64,000 nt of DNA from contig NZ_JAOQJD010000008.1 in NCBI RefSeq assembly GCF_025566985.1, forward strand, positions 1-64,000, written 5' to 3'. The DNA is from Aedoeadaptatus acetigenes (lineage in GTDB: Bacteria; Bacillota; Clostridia; Tissierellales; Peptoniphilaceae). Within the stretch, counting starts at the first letter, position 1. Each line of letters opens with the position of its first letter. The position numbers and the translations under genes were made by a program. Positions 32,207-41,873 of this stretch are shown in pieces. Below the pieces are notes generated by a model, which made no database searches, was not told where the DNA came from, and saw only the letters and a program-made list of their open reading frames with translations.

Positions 32207-34945
32207 TTAGGCGTTTTTGCCGCAGCAGTGCTTGTACTTCTTTCCGCTGCCGCAGGGGCAAGGATCGTTGCGACCGATTTTCTTTTCCGTGCGGCGAATG
32301 GGTTCTTGTACGCCGCTGTCGGGATTCACGGTCTTCACTTCCTTGGCCACTTGTTTCCGTTCCATCTTTTCGGGGTTTTGAACGTGGAACATAATGCGCA
32401 CGGTTTCTTCCCGAATGCTTTCGTTCATGGCTTCAAACATATCGAAGCCTTCTTCCGCATAGGCGCGGACCGGGTCGATTTGGCCTACGGCTCTTAAGCC
32501 GATCCCTTGACGCAATTGATCCATGGCGTCGATGTGATCCATCCAGCGTTGGTCGACAACTCTGAGCAGAACCACCCGTTCCACTTCGCGGAAGGCTTCT
32601 TCGCCGAATTCTTCCACCTTTTTGGCGTAAGCTTCCTTGGCTTCTTCCTTCATAAAGCGCTTGATTTCGTCGGCACTCGCCGTTTCGTGGCCGTCCATAA
32701 AGTCTTCGTCGAAATCGAAGGCGGCACGGCCGAAGCGGTAGATGCTTTCGTAGTCGATGTATTTTTCGTGTTTGTCGTTGACCTTGACGTTAAAGTCCAC
32801 GGTATCGTTGATTAAATCTTCCGTCATGGCGGCGATGTCGCCGGAAAGGTCGTCGCCCTTCAATACTTTTTCACGTTCGGTATAGATGACTTCCCGTTGC
32901 TTGTTCATGACGTCGTCGTATTGCAAGACGTTTTTACGAATACTGAAGTTGTTGCCTTCAACCTTTCGTTGGGCCGATTCGATGAGGCGGGTGAGCATTT
33001 TCGCTTCGATGGGTTCGTCTTCCGGGGCGTCGATGCCGTCCATGACCTTTTTAAAGCGGTCGCCGGCAAAGAGGCGGATGACGTCGTCTTCGGCGGAAAT
33101 GTAGAACTTCGTGCTACCCTTATCCCCTTGACGACCGGAACGGCCGCGCAATTGATTGTCGATACGACGGGATTCGTGGCGTTCGGTACCGATAATGTGC
33201 AGGCCGCCGGCGGCGATGACCTTTTCTTTTTCGGAGTCGGTTTCCACCTTGATTTCGTCGCGCAGATCGCTGAAGCGCTTTCTTGCCGCCAAGATTTCTT
33301 CGTCGTCGGTTTCGAAATAGCTGTCCGCCGCTTCGATCATTTCGTCTTCAAAGCCTTCTCTGGCCATTTTTTCCTTGGCCATGTACTCGGGATTGCCCCC
33401 GAGGACGATGTCGGTCCCACGACCGGCCATGTTGGTGGCGATGGTCACGGCGCCATAGCGACCGGCTTGGGCGACGATTTCGGACTCTTGTCTGTGGCGC
33501 TTCGCATTCAATACCTTGTGGGGAATGCCGCGCTTTTTAAGATAAGACGAAAGTTTTTCCGACTTTTCGATGGATACGGTACCCACGAGGATCGGTTGGC
33601 CCGTAGCGTGGCGAAGAGCGATTTCGTCGGCCACGGCGCGGAATTTCGCGTCTTCCGAGCGATAAATGGCGTCGTCTTGGTCCTCACGGATGACTTCTTT
33701 GTTGGTGGGAATTTCCACGACGTCGATGTTGTAGATTTCTCTGAATTCCGATTCTTCCGTCATAGCGGTCCCGGTCATGCCGGCGAGCTTTTTGTACATA
33801 CGGAAGAAGTTTTGGAAGGTAACCGTGGCCAGGGTTTTCGATTCGGCCCGCACTTCGATGCCTTCCTTCGCTTCGATGGCTTGGTGCAAGCCTTCGGAGT
33901 AGCGGCGGCCGTACATGAGACGACCGGTGAATTCGTCGACAATGATGATTTCACCGTCGTCCACCACGTAGTCGATGTCTTTGTGCATGGTACCCTGCGC
34001 CTTTAGGGCTTGGTGAATGTGGTGGAGAAGCTCGGTGTTGTCGGGATCGGTTAAATTGTCGATTCCGAAGTATTTTTCAGCCTTGCCTTGGCCGATTTCG
34101 GTCAAAGTGGCGGTCTTTTGCTTTTCGTCGATGACGTAGTCCACGGTTTCGTCGCGGAATTCGCGGTTAAAGCGGTCTTCCGCTTCTTCCGCCTGATCCT
34201 TGATTCGATAGCTCAAGGTGTCCACGAAATTTTTCGCTTGGGTGTACAGTTCCGTGGATTCATCCCCTTGACCGGAGATGATTAAGGGGGTACGGGCTTC
34301 GTCGATTAAGATCGAGTCCACTTCGTCCACGATGCAGTAATACAGTTCCCGTTGAACTTGATTTTCCTGATAGACAACCATATTGTCGCGAAGGTAGTCG
34401 AAGCCGAACTCGTTGTTGGTCCCGTAGGTAATGTCGGCGCCGTAGGCCACTTGCCGTTCTTCCGGCGTCATGTCGTGGAGAATACAGCCGACGGTCATGC
34501 CTAAGAAGGTATATACCTTGCCCATCCATTGCTTGTCACGCTCGGCCAAGTAGTCGTTGACCGTGACCACGTGGGCGCCCTTGCCGGCCAAGGCGTTTAA
34601 GTAGGCGGGCAGGGTGGCGACCAAGGTCTTCCCTTCACCGGTTTTCATTTCGGCGATACGGCCTTGGTGCAGTACGATCCCCCCGAGAATTTGCACGGGG
34701 AAGTGCTTCATCCCTAGAACCCGGTCGGCGGCTTCGCGAACCACGGCAAAGGCTTCGGGGAGGATGTCGTCGAGGCTTTCGCCGCCGGCCACACGGCCTT
34801 TAAACTCGGCGGTCTTTGCCTTTAATTCTTCATCGGTTAATTTTTGCATGGCACTGTCCAAAGCGAGGACTTTTTCCATGGTCGGGCGGATTTTTTTAAT
34901 CTCCCGACTGGAGTAGGTGCCGAATATTTTATCTAATAGAGACAT
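32207..34945 (-). CDS. secA: Preprotein translocase ATPase SecA
   Basis: A 912-residue motor of the Sec secretion pathway. Walker A is in AEMKTGEGKTLVATL, the DEAD-like box is in VDEVDSILIDEARTPLIIS, the second helicase domain holds NMAGRGTDIVLGG and RGRSGRQGDKGS, and the C-terminus ends with the zinc-binding SEC-C motif DPCPCGSGKKYKHCCG, which contacts SecB or ribosomes. The full length and zinc tail indicate the housekeeping SecA1, not an accessory SecA2. ATG 34945 is preceded by GGAACG. secA-prfB order is conserved in Firmicutes. The long antisense ORFs in this gene are shadows. Confidence 0.97.
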   Translation of the reverse strand: MSLLDKIFGTYSSREIKKIRPTMEKVLALDSAMQKLTDEELKAKTAEFKGRVAGGESLDDILPEAFAVVREAADRVLGMKHFPVQILGGIVLHQGRIAEMKTGEGKTLVATLPAYLNALAGKGAHVVTVNDYLAERDKQWMGKVYTFLGMTVGCILHDMTPEERQVAYGADITYGTNNEFGFDYLRDNMVVYQENQVQRELYYCIVDEVDSILIDEARTPLIISGQGDESTELYTQAKNFVDTLSYRIKDQAEEAEDRFNREFRDETVDYVIDEKQKTATLTEIGQGKAEKYFGIDNLTDPDNTELLHHIHQALKAQGTMHKDIDYVVDDGEIIIVDEFTGRLMYGRRYSEGLHQAIEAKEGIEVRAESKTLATVTFQNFFRMYKKLAGMTGTAMTEESEFREIYNIDVVEIPTNKEVIREDQDDAIYRSEDAKFRAVADEIALRHATGQPILVGTVSIEKSEKLSSYLKKRGIPHKVLNAKRHRQESEIVAQAGRYGAVTIATNMAGRGTDIVLGGNPEYMAKEKMAREGFEDEMIEAADSYFETDDEEILAARKRFSDLRDEIKVETDSEKEKVIAAGGLHIIGTERHESRRIDNQLRGRSGRQGDKGSTKFYISAEDDVIRLFAGDRFKKVMDGIDAPEDEPIEAKMLTRLIESAQRKVEGNNFSIRKNVLQYDDVMNKQREVIYTEREKVLKGDDLSGDIAAMTEDLINDTVDFNVKVNDKHEKYIDYESIYRFGRAAFDFDEDFMDGHETASADEIKRFMKEEAKEAYAKKVEEFGEEAFREVERVVLLRVVDQRWMDHIDAMDQLRQGIGLRAVGQIDPVRAYAEEGFDMFEAMNESIREETVRIMFHVQNPEKMERKQVAKEVKTVNPDSGVQEPIRRTEKKIGRNDPCPCGSGKKYKHCCGKNA

Positions 34946-35024
34946 TTATACACGTTCCTTTCACTAACTTTCTATTTTAGCAAATCCGCCCGAATCCCGC
35001 AACGAATGGCGAATATTTCATCAT

Positions 35025-35270
35025 TTATTCACCTTCGTTTGAGGCGTCTTTCGGAAGATGGTGGACGATGGCCACCATTTTTTCTCCTTCTTTTATTTTC
35101 CTCACGCGCTTTTCAAAATCCATGCGCGCCATCCAAATGGTTCTGTCGCAGCCCATGCAGGCCAGTTTAATGTCCACGCCGGTGCGCAAAATCTTCCACA
35201 GATTTTCGCCGCAGGGATGGCCTTTTTTCAGTGTGACCACGTCGCCTTCTTCGTAATACAGTCGGTTCAT
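35025..35270 (-). CDS. DUF951 family protein
   Basis: An 81-residue protein with the DUF951 pattern: VVTLKKGHPCGENLWKILRT, then DIKLACMGCDRTIWMARMDF and FEKRVRKI. Three cysteines in C...C-x-x-C could bind metal. The function is unknown; the domain is widespread in Firmicutes. Its ATG overlaps the mscS stop by 4 bp, so the two are co-translated, an association often seen in clostridia. Confidence 0.82.
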   Translation of the reverse strand: MNRLYYEEGDVVTLKKGHPCGENLWKILRTGVDIKLACMGCDRTIWMARMDFEKRVRKIKEGEKMVAIVHHLPKDASNEGE

Positions 35271-36103
35271 TTCACCTCTCCTTTAAGGGGGCCCGCGTAA
35301 CGGGCGATGGGTATGCTGATGTTTTGTGCGTTCATGGCCTTGGCGATGGCCTTTCTCAGATCGTATTCCAAATCAAATTGATAGCGCGCTTCGTCCCAGG
35401 CCACCACGGTAATTTCGTAGCCGTTGGCGATAAAATCCGTCACGCCCCATACTTCCGTCGTGGCGTTGGGGTAAATCTCTTTTAAGGATTTTGCCGCGCC
35501 GTCGATGGCGGCAATCGCCCGATCCGGATCTTCGCTGCGGTCGATGGGCACCACGACTTTGGCCCGCTTTCTGCCCCGCCCACGATTGGTGACAATGCGT
35601 ATGGCGGAATTGGGGATGGTGTGCAAGGTGCCGTCGAAGTCGCGGATTACTGTGGCGCGAAAGCCCAGAGACGCCACGTAGCCTTTTTTATCGGCGCACT
35701 CCACGTACTCGCCCACGGCAAATTGGTCGTCAAAAATAATGAAAAAGCCGTTGAGAAAGTCTTTAATGATTTCCTGGGCGCCCATGGCAATGGCCAGAGA
35801 GCCGATCCCCGCCGTTGCGATTAAGGTGGATGTGTTTACCCGGCAGAGATTTAAAAAGATTAAAAGGGCCACGCCGTAGATGGCATATTTTGATGCGCTT
35901 CCCGCCAAATGGGTTAAGGTAATGACCCGCCGCTTGTTTCGCACCTCTTTTTGCTCCCGATTGGCGATGTACTTGCCCAGAGCCGTACCGATAAGGCTCA
36001 CGGCAATCCGCGATACAAAAAAGAGAATGATCCCCGAGAGGATTATGCCGGGAATGCTTAATTTCCCGGGCGCCGTAAATAAAAAGGCTTTGACTTCAGC
36101 CAT
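35267..36103 (-). CDS. Small-conductance mechanosensitive channel (MscS family)
   Basis: A 278-residue membrane channel. Three hydrophobic segments lie at residues 15-45, 65-90 and 95-120. The pore-lining TM3 is glycine/alanine-rich (TAGIGSLAIAMGAQEIIKDF), followed by the beta domain (GFFIIFDDQFAVGEYVE, then HTIPNSAI) and a mixed C-terminal cage. Such channels open when membrane tension rises and release solutes on hypo-osmotic shock, balancing solute uptake by systems such as OpuC at 292-3621. GAGTTGTT precedes the ATG, a weak ribosome site. Confidence 0.9.
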   Translation of the reverse strand: MAEVKAFLFTAPGKLSIPGIILSGIILFFVSRIAVSLIGTALGKYIANREQKEVRNKRRVITLTHLAGSASKYAIYGVALLIFLNLCRVNTSTLIATAGIGSLAIAMGAQEIIKDFLNGFFIIFDDQFAVGEYVECADKKGYVASLGFRATVIRDFDGTLHTIPNSAIRIVTNRGRGRKRAKVVVPIDRSEDPDRAIAAIDGAAKSLKEIYPNATTEVWGVTDFIANGYEITVVAWDEARYQFDLEYDLRKAIAKAMNAQNISIPIARYAGPLKGEVK

Positions 36104-36118
36104 AACAACTCCCCTCTG

Positions 36119-37189
36119 TTATTCTGTGTGTTTTAATTCCTGAATCTTATCCTTGCTAAATGAAAAATGGGGCTTCAGGCGATAGAAAGCCACGTGCTTG
36201 TGTTCGTAAGCGGCCAGGTAGCCGTCTTTTAAAAGGAGCTTTTCCTGATTGTCGTCGAAGCGAATGTGAAAAGGCGCCTTGGACATGGGCCGGGACAAGA
36301 TCTCCCGATTGCCGTAGGCGAAAAGCCCTTCCTTCATCACCGCCAGCCGATCCACATTGGCCTCCATAAGGTAGTGTTTTTTCTCCTTCAGGTGGCCGTC
36401 GTATACGCTCAACAAACCGCTGTGCAGAGAATGCAAGCGGCCGTTGTACAAGATGATGTCGGATAAAATCGGCGTCTTTTCCGTAATCAATTCCTTGTCC
36501 AGGCCGTACAAATGCTTTTCCGTCACGACGACGGGGTACTTCCCCATCACCATGCGCATGGCTACTTCCATGGGAAATTCCGTGGACGCCATGGCGCTGC
36601 GATCGCCCTTTCCCTCTTCTCGATACACCGTGGTTTTGTAGCCGTTGGCCGCGTTGGAAAGCTCCGTCACCACAAAGGACTTCGACGAATCGAAGCGGTA
36701 GTCCAAAATGTAATTCTTCGTCTGAAACACTTCCGTGAGGCTGCCGCCGTCGGAGGCGACAAAAAGTTTCTCTCCGTCGTCGTAGCGGCAGTGGAAAATC
36801 CGCGTGCCTTCCTGCACCCGGGCGTTAAATAGGGTGCCGTCGACGCGGTAAGTTTGTTTTTCTTTTCCGTCTTCGCCGAAGACCGCCACTTTGTCTACAT
36901 CTTCGTCGTAGAGCATGGCGTCGGCCTCACCAAAAAAGGCCTTTTGCCCTTCGCCCAGGCGATCCACCGTCTTCTTTCGGCCCTGTCTGTCGTAAAACGC
37001 CAGGCGGTCGCCGTCGAATGTGGCCAGCACGCCGCCTTTCAGAATGCCCATGTTCATGATTTCCTGATCGGTCTTTACCTGAAACAGGGGCTCGGCCTTG
37101 TAGGGAAGAAGGGTCTTTCCTTTGATTCCCAGACTCGCCGCCATTATAATAATAAGAAAGAGGACGATCCTCTTTTTAAATTTGCTCAT
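36119..37189 (-). CDS. Membrane-anchored beta-propeller-like protein (DUF5711-like)
   Basis: A 356-residue protein with a single N-terminal membrane helix (KRIVLFLIIIMAASLGI), which could be a signal anchor. The remaining extracytoplasmic part is rich in short beta repeats such as GVLATFDGDRLAFYDRQG, HLYGLDKEL and GLLSVYDGHLKEK, which suggests a beta-propeller. It resembles proteins annotated DUF5711, but I am not sure of that name. No catalytic motif is visible. I start at ATG 37189 with GGAGG upstream. It is 15 bp before mscS and may be co-transcribed with mscS and the DUF951 gene. Confidence 0.65.
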   Translation of the reverse strand: MSKFKKRIVLFLIIIMAASLGIKGKTLLPYKAEPLFQVKTDQEIMNMGILKGGVLATFDGDRLAFYDRQGRKKTVDRLGEGQKAFFGEADAMLYDEDVDKVAVFGEDGKEKQTYRVDGTLFNARVQEGTRIFHCRYDDGEKLFVASDGGSLTEVFQTKNYILDYRFDSSKSFVVTELSNAANGYKTTVYREEGKGDRSAMASTEFPMEVAMRMVMGKYPVVVTEKHLYGLDKELITEKTPILSDIILYNGRLHSLHSGLLSVYDGHLKEKKHYLMEANVDRLAVMKEGLFAYGNREILSRPMSKAPFHIRFDDNQEKLLLKDGYLAAYEHKHVAFYRLKPHFSFSKDKIQELKHTE

Positions 37190-37247
37190 AAAATCCTCCA
37201 GCACCATTATAACCAATGGAAACAAAGATGGAAAGGCGGATCAAACC

Positions 37248-37970
37248 GTGTTACTCAGAGATTCTAAAGGGATACGCTTCGCCGTATCGAAAAAGCCCTA
37301 CGATTTTCGCGCCGCATTGGGCGAAGACCATTTCCGAAAGGATACGAAGAATTTTCTCAACGAACTCGGCGTCAAAGCGAGAGACGTTTACTTTATGAAC
37401 CAAACCCATTCCGATCACGTGGCTGTGATCGACGAAGACTGCGGCGAAGACTACTTCGGCTGGCGCATCATAATCGACACCGACGCCATGATTACGAACA
37501 AAAAGTGCGTGGCTCTCGCGACGCGCATTTCCGACTGCACGCCGGTGCTTCTTTACGATCCCGTGAAGGACGCCATGGCTTCCGTTCACGCGGGCTGGCG
37601 CTCCACGGTGCAGAAATTGCCGGCGAAGGCCCTCTCGGCCATGACAAAGCACTACGGCACGGATCCGAAAGACGTACTTGCCTTTATCGGGCCCTGCATC
37701 GGTCCCGCGAGTTTTCAGGTGGGAAAGGAAGTGAGCGCCCTCTGGCGGGAAGCATTTTCTTTTGCAGAAGACGTAATTTTGCCTGACGACGACGCACACG
37801 ACTTTATCGACATGAAAAAAACCAACGCCCGCATGCTTTGTGAAGCCGGTATTTTGGCGGAAAACATCGAAGTTGATCCCTCCGATACCCTCACCGATCC
37901 CCGCTACCACTCCTACCGCCGGGACGCGCCGGATTTCGGAAGCAATGCTTTATTTTCCATTCTCCTTTAA
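37248..37970 (+). CDS. pgeF: Purine nucleoside phosphorylase/peptidoglycan editing factor PgeF (laccase-domain, YfiH)
   Basis: A 240-residue multicopper-oxidase-like fold protein of the DUF152/YfiH family. Metal ligands are in NQTHSDHV, ISDCTPVLLYD and VHAGWRSTVQ, with a fourth region IGPCIGPASFQVG. Family members have purine nucleoside phosphorylase and adenosine deaminase activity with zinc, and YfiH edits murein precursors by hydrolysing wrongly charged UDP-MurNAc-L-Ser. The frame is open from 37122, but only GTG 37248 has a ribosome site (AAGGCGG, 8-nt gap) and gives a normal N-terminus. Transcribed divergently from the DUF5711-like gene. Confidence 0.87.
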   Translation: MLLRDSKGIRFAVSKKPYDFRAALGEDHFRKDTKNFLNELGVKARDVYFMNQTHSDHVAVIDEDCGEDYFGWRIIIDTDAMITNKKCVALATRISDCTPVLLYDPVKDAMASVHAGWRSTVQKLPAKALSAMTKHYGTDPKDVLAFIGPCIGPASFQVGKEVSALWREAFSFAEDVILPDDDAHDFIDMKKTNARMLCEAGILAENIEVDPSDTLTDPRYHSYRRDAPDFGSNALFSILL

Positions 37971-37977
37971 AAAAGGC

Positions 37978-38006
37978 TTGACATTTATCTTACATCCTCG
38001 TATACT
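37978..38006 (+). promoter_or_regulatory. Sigma-A promoter of tRNA-Ala
   Basis: TTGACA (37978-37983) and TATACT (38001-38006) with a 17-bp spacer, 18 bp before the mature tRNA. Confidence 0.9.
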
Positions 38007-38024
38007 AATTAAGAACTCAATTGC

Positions 38025-38100
<76 letters not shown>

Positions 38101-38102
38101 AG

Positions 38103-38126
38103 GTCGCCGATAGGGCGACTTTTTTT
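38103..38126 (+). terminator. Terminator of tRNA-Ala
   Basis: GTCGCC-GATAG-GGCGAC followed by seven T. Confidence 0.88.
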
Positions 38127-38169
38127 ATGCCTTTTTACAACTATTTAAATTCATGAGAACAAAACGCCA

Positions 38170-38188
38170 TATTTGATACATTTTAACG
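38170..38188 (+). repeat. Island 2 left flank inverted repeat
   Basis: TATTTGATACATTTTAACG. The same 19 bases with one mismatch occur in reverse orientation at 46273-46291, on the far side of the module 2 genes. The two copies bracket the island. Confidence 0.45.
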
Positions 38189-38258
38189 GCACAGCCGCTT
38201 AGGGTACGGAACTCATTCTCAGGGGTACGAAAACTAATGCGCTAACCCTAAAACAAAA

Positions 38259-38300
38259 GGGACTGACTGCAAATATGAGTATGCAGGAGTCCCCCTTTTC
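38259..38300 (-). terminator. Terminator of the module 2 operon
   Basis: On the minus strand GGGACT-x-CTGCA pairs with TGCAG-xx-AGTCCC, followed by TTTTGTTTT. It lies 37 bp past the last half-transporter stop. Confidence 0.75.
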
Positions 38301-38336
38301 ATAATAATTGGAGTTGCTAAATTAAAATAAACTTGT

Positions 38337-40085
38337 TCAACTGAGTTGCCAGTTACTTGTCTTATTGAGTATTTTTTGGAAATCTTTATATATTCCTTCT
38401 TCTTCTATTAACTGTTCATGCGTTCCCTGCTGTACCAGCTTTCCTTGGTCTATAACTAAAATATTGTCAGCGAACTGTATTGTGTTTAGCCTGTGAGCAA
38501 TAACGATCAATGTTTTTCCTTTGACCAAGGCGGATATGGCTTGTTGAATTAAATGCTCGTTTTCAGGATCAACACTGGCAGTTGCTTCATCTAATATAAC
38601 GATAGGTGCATCTTTTAGTATGGCACGAGCAATGGATAAGCGTTGTTTTTCTCCTCCTGAAAGTGTCGATCCGCCTTCGCCAAGCATTGTGTTATAGCCG
38701 TTTGGTAAATTCTCAATAAATTCATGACAAGCCGCCTTTTTGGCAGCTTCTTTAATCTCCTCCATGCTGGCTTCCGGTCTACCGAAACGAATGTTGTTCA
38801 ATATCGTGTCATGAAACAGATAGACATGCTGAAAAACGATCGAAATATATCGCAGCAGAGTATCACAAGTCATTTCCCTGATATCATGTCCATCGATAGA
38901 AATAGACCCATGATTGACATCATAGAATCTGGCAAGCAAATTACAGAGCGTTGTTTTACCGGAACCGGAGCGTCCCACGATGGCTAAAGTTGAATTTTCG
39001 GGAAGCGAAAAGCTCACATTCTCGATAACATTTTTGTGATCGTAAGCGAAGGATACGTTCTGATAAGAAATGTCAAAATTGTTTAAAACAATGTCTTTTG
39101 AATTTTCGTCGATATAGTTTGCCGTCTTAATTGTTTGAAGTTTGTCCAGCGCTGCTCGCATCATTTCCAAGGTGTGAGCAGCAGAAGTTACCGTTTCCAA
39201 ACGAGCAAACATAACAAATGAAAAGATCACTATCATGAGCATGATAGGCAGAGAAATTTCACCGTGAATGGTTTGAAGGCATACCATAAAAGCGATTGCT
39301 ACGGAGGTCAATTTTAGGCTTAACTGATAAAGACCGTTCGTCCACATGTAAGCATTTTCTATTTTGATGTTGATGTCACGTTGATCGGAAAAAGATTTTT
39401 GTAGTTCCGCAACGGCGCTTCCTGTTCTCCCATACGATTTAATAACCGTTATTCCACGGATAAATTGGAGTGTTGCGTTAATCATGCTATCATTGGCTTT
39501 CTGGCGCACCGCTGTGTTTGCCCGGCTATCTTTCACCAGTCGGCGCTGGAAAAATGCAGAGCATAATACACCCACTAAAGCAACAGTTGCCACTTTCCAT
39601 GAGAAAAAAAGGATGCATAGAATCATGGCAAGAGTCTGCAAATAAGCTCCGATAACCGTATCCGTCATCTTCATGGCATACAATTCCAGAGCAGATAAGT
39701 CGGTTGTAACTGTTCCCGCAATTTCACCGGTCTTGTGACGATCAAAAAAGCCAAGGGAAACTCGCTTTAATATATCGCCTATCTCGATGCGCTCCTCGGC
39801 TGTTTTTTCATAAGCAATGCTTTCTTGAAAAACAGCCCGCAGATAGGAGAAGAAGAAACGACCTAAAACACAGAAAACCATAAACAAAAGCGCCCATAAA
39901 GCTTCCTTTGTGTGCAGACTCCTGAGCCCTGCCGTATCCTGCAGCATAAGGTTCAGTACATAAGCCGCTCCCATCAAGGGAAAAGCAATAAAGAAATTCT
40001 CTAATAACGACCAGACGATGCCCCAGTAAAATCTTTTTTTATAAGAACCTGTCCAATTAACGATACGTTTGATCATGGTAAACAT
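38337..40085 (-). CDS. Module 2: exporter-fold half ABC transporter, second subunit (YbtQ/IrtB-like)
   Basis: A 582-residue type IV half transporter: six membrane helices in residues 15-300 and an ATPase domain with GRSGSGKTT, LSGGEKQR, IVILDEATASVD and IAHRL. The D-loop (ASVD) is near canonical, like its module 1 counterpart at 11191-12915; both also end in a tryptophan-containing tail. It starts directly after the stop of the first subunit (TAA-ATG), so the pair is co-translated and probably heterodimeric. Last gene of the operon. Import of a metal chelate is inferred from the ECF and AraC neighbours; drug export is the alternative. Confidence 0.8.
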   Translation of the reverse strand: MFTMIKRIVNWTGSYKKRFYWGIVWSLLENFFIAFPLMGAAYVLNLMLQDTAGLRSLHTKEALWALLFMVFCVLGRFFFSYLRAVFQESIAYEKTAEERIEIGDILKRVSLGFFDRHKTGEIAGTVTTDLSALELYAMKMTDTVIGAYLQTLAMILCILFFSWKVATVALVGVLCSAFFQRRLVKDSRANTAVRQKANDSMINATLQFIRGITVIKSYGRTGSAVAELQKSFSDQRDINIKIENAYMWTNGLYQLSLKLTSVAIAFMVCLQTIHGEISLPIMLMIVIFSFVMFARLETVTSAAHTLEMMRAALDKLQTIKTANYIDENSKDIVLNNFDISYQNVSFAYDHKNVIENVSFSLPENSTLAIVGRSGSGKTTLCNLLARFYDVNHGSISIDGHDIREMTCDTLLRYISIVFQHVYLFHDTILNNIRFGRPEASMEEIKEAAKKAACHEFIENLPNGYNTMLGEGGSTLSGGEKQRLSIARAILKDAPIVILDEATASVDPENEHLIQQAISALVKGKTLIVIAHRLNTIQFADNILVIDQGKLVQQGTHEQLIEEEGIYKDFQKILNKTSNWQLS

Positions 40086-41873
40086 TTATTTATCCGCTCC
40101 TTTCTCTTGATTGGATGTCGCCCATGCTTTGGCACCAACATGTGCTTCCCACATGGAGCGGTAAAGGGAGCAAGCCTTCAGAAGTTCATTCTGCGTTCCT
40201 TCCGCCACTTTTGTGCCTTCCTGCAAAACAACGATTTTGTCGGCATTTTTTATCGTAGAAAGCCTATGGGCAATTACTAACAGCGTCTTGCCACGCGTTA
40301 GTTCATTAATCGATTTTTGGAGTTGAAGTTCATTTTCCGGATCAGTAAATGCGGTTGCTTCATCCAAAACAACGATAGGGGCATCTTTTAGTATTGCCCT
40401 GGCAATCGCTATACGCTGTTTTTCACCGCCCGACAGTTTATCCCCCGCTTCTCCAGCCGGCGTGTCCCAACCTTGTTCTAAACGTGAAATAAACTCTTCG
40501 CATTGTGCCATATGAGCAGCCTGAAACACCTCTTCTTTTGTTGCGGCCGGATTGCCTACGCGGATATTTTCAAAAAGGGACATGTTGAAAAGAAAATTAT
40601 CCTGAGAAACATAGCTGATGAGTCCTGAGAGCTGTTCAAGTGGCAAAGAGCGTATATCCTTTCCTCCGATACAAATACATCCCTGATTCACATCCCAAAA
40701 ACGCAAAAGCAATCGAGATAAGGTAGATTTTCCTCCGCCGGAAGGACCTACCAAAGCTACGAAAGATTCCTCGGGTATTTGTAAGGAAAAATCTTTAACG
40801 ATAGGTGCTTGAGCCTCTTCATAAGAAAATGTGACATCCTTATATGAAATGTCATAACCGGACAGTTCTTTCGACTCTTTTTCTTCCGGAAGCTCTTGCA
40901 AGTCTAAGATTTTCTGAACATCCAGCAGCGCGTATTCAATGGATTTATAGCTGTTGACAGCTGTCGTAAAGTATGAAACGGGGCCTACCAGACTTAAGGA
41001 AAGGATGATGGTAAGCGTTAGTTCAGCAGGTGTTAGATCTCCTGTAGCATAAAGCAAGATACCTGCCGGAAGAATGCCTAACAGTGTGCTCGGCAGTATC
41101 GCGGCTGCAAAATTCATCAGCGGCCAAGTGGAGCGAAACCAATCTAATGTAAAATCTTTAAAAGACGTGATCGCATTCGTATATTTTTTATAGGATTTAC
41201 CGGATTGATTAAAAGCCTTGACAACCTCAATGCCTTCCACATATTCCACAATCACACTGTCCACGTTTTTAGAAGCTTTCATATAGCTGTCATATTTGCT
41301 GTTAAATGTCTTCATGACGATCGCATAGGCGAGTACGCCAAAAGGAATGCAGGCAACAGATGCCAATGCGACTTTCCAATTCCATACCAGCATGAAAATA
41401 AATACGATAACAGGAAAAATCAGATTCGAAAAGCCTTCCGGTATCAAGTGTGCCAAAGGTAATTCAATCGTTTCTACACGGTCAACAATAATGCTCTTGA
41501 GTTCACCGGCGGTTTTTCCTGTTACAGTTCCAAGCGGCAATCGCATTAATTTATCAGTCAGTCGGCTTCGTATATTTTTAAGAATATGGTAGGCGGCATG
41601 ATGAGACCGATTCGTTGAGATTGTGTGAAACAAGACTTTAAGGCCATATCCTGCGACGCACAAAAGGAACCAAGGGACAAGTGAATGCACAGAAATTTGA
41701 CTGCTATCTTGTACTTTTGAAAAAAACACGAGAAGGACTTGATAGATCCCAAAATAAGGCAAAAAACCACAGAAAACGCTTAGCACGGCAAATAGAATAG
41801 ATAGTATAAACTGTGGTTTCGCACTATCTGCAAAAGACAGAACAATCGGAAATATTCTTTTTTTGCTTTTCAA
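40086..41873 (-). CDS. Module 2: exporter-fold half ABC transporter, first subunit (YbtP/IrtA-like)
   Basis: A 595-residue half transporter with six membrane helices and an ATPase domain: GPSGGGKST, LSGGEKQR, IVVLDEATAFTD and IAHRLST. The D-loop AFTD matches the unusual SFAD of the module 1 first subunit. The start is TTG at 41873. Its Shine-Dalgarno GAGGTG (minus strand, 41882-41887) forms the base of a long hairpin (41881-41954) followed by a T-rich run, so expression may depend on opening this structure. An AraC-type regulator gene lies immediately upstream in the same operon. Confidence 0.8.
   Translation of the reverse strand: MKSKKRIFPIVLSFADSAKPQFILSILFAVLSVFCGFLPYFGIYQVLLVFFSKVQDSSQISVHSLVPWFLLCVAGYGLKVLFHTISTNRSHHAAYHILKNIRSRLTDKLMRLPLGTVTGKTAGELKSIIVDRVETIELPLAHLIPEGFSNLIFPVIVFIFMLVWNWKVALASVACIPFGVLAYAIVMKTFNSKYDSYMKASKNVDSVIVEYVEGIEVVKAFNQSGKSYKKYTNAITSFKDFTLDWFRSTWPLMNFAAAILPSTLLGILPAGILLYATGDLTPAELTLTIILSLSLVGPVSYFTTAVNSYKSIEYALLDVQKILDLQELPEEKESKELSGYDISYKDVTFSYEEAQAPIVKDFSLQIPEESFVALVGPSGGGKSTLSRLLLRFWDVNQGCICIGGKDIRSLPLEQLSGLISYVSQDNFLFNMSLFENIRVGNPAATKEEVFQAAHMAQCEEFISRLEQGWDTPAGEAGDKLSGGEKQRIAIARAILKDAPIVVLDEATAFTDPENELQLQKSINELTRGKTLLVIAHRLSTIKNADKIVVLQEGTKVAEGTQNELLKACSLYRSMWEAHVGAKAWATSNQEKGADK

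Noticed and set aside
32897..34006. A 369-residue plus-strand ORF opposite secA
   Set aside because: Shadow of the secA coding strand caused by codon bias; no ribosome site, composition of a mirror frame, and SecA motifs are intact on the other strand.
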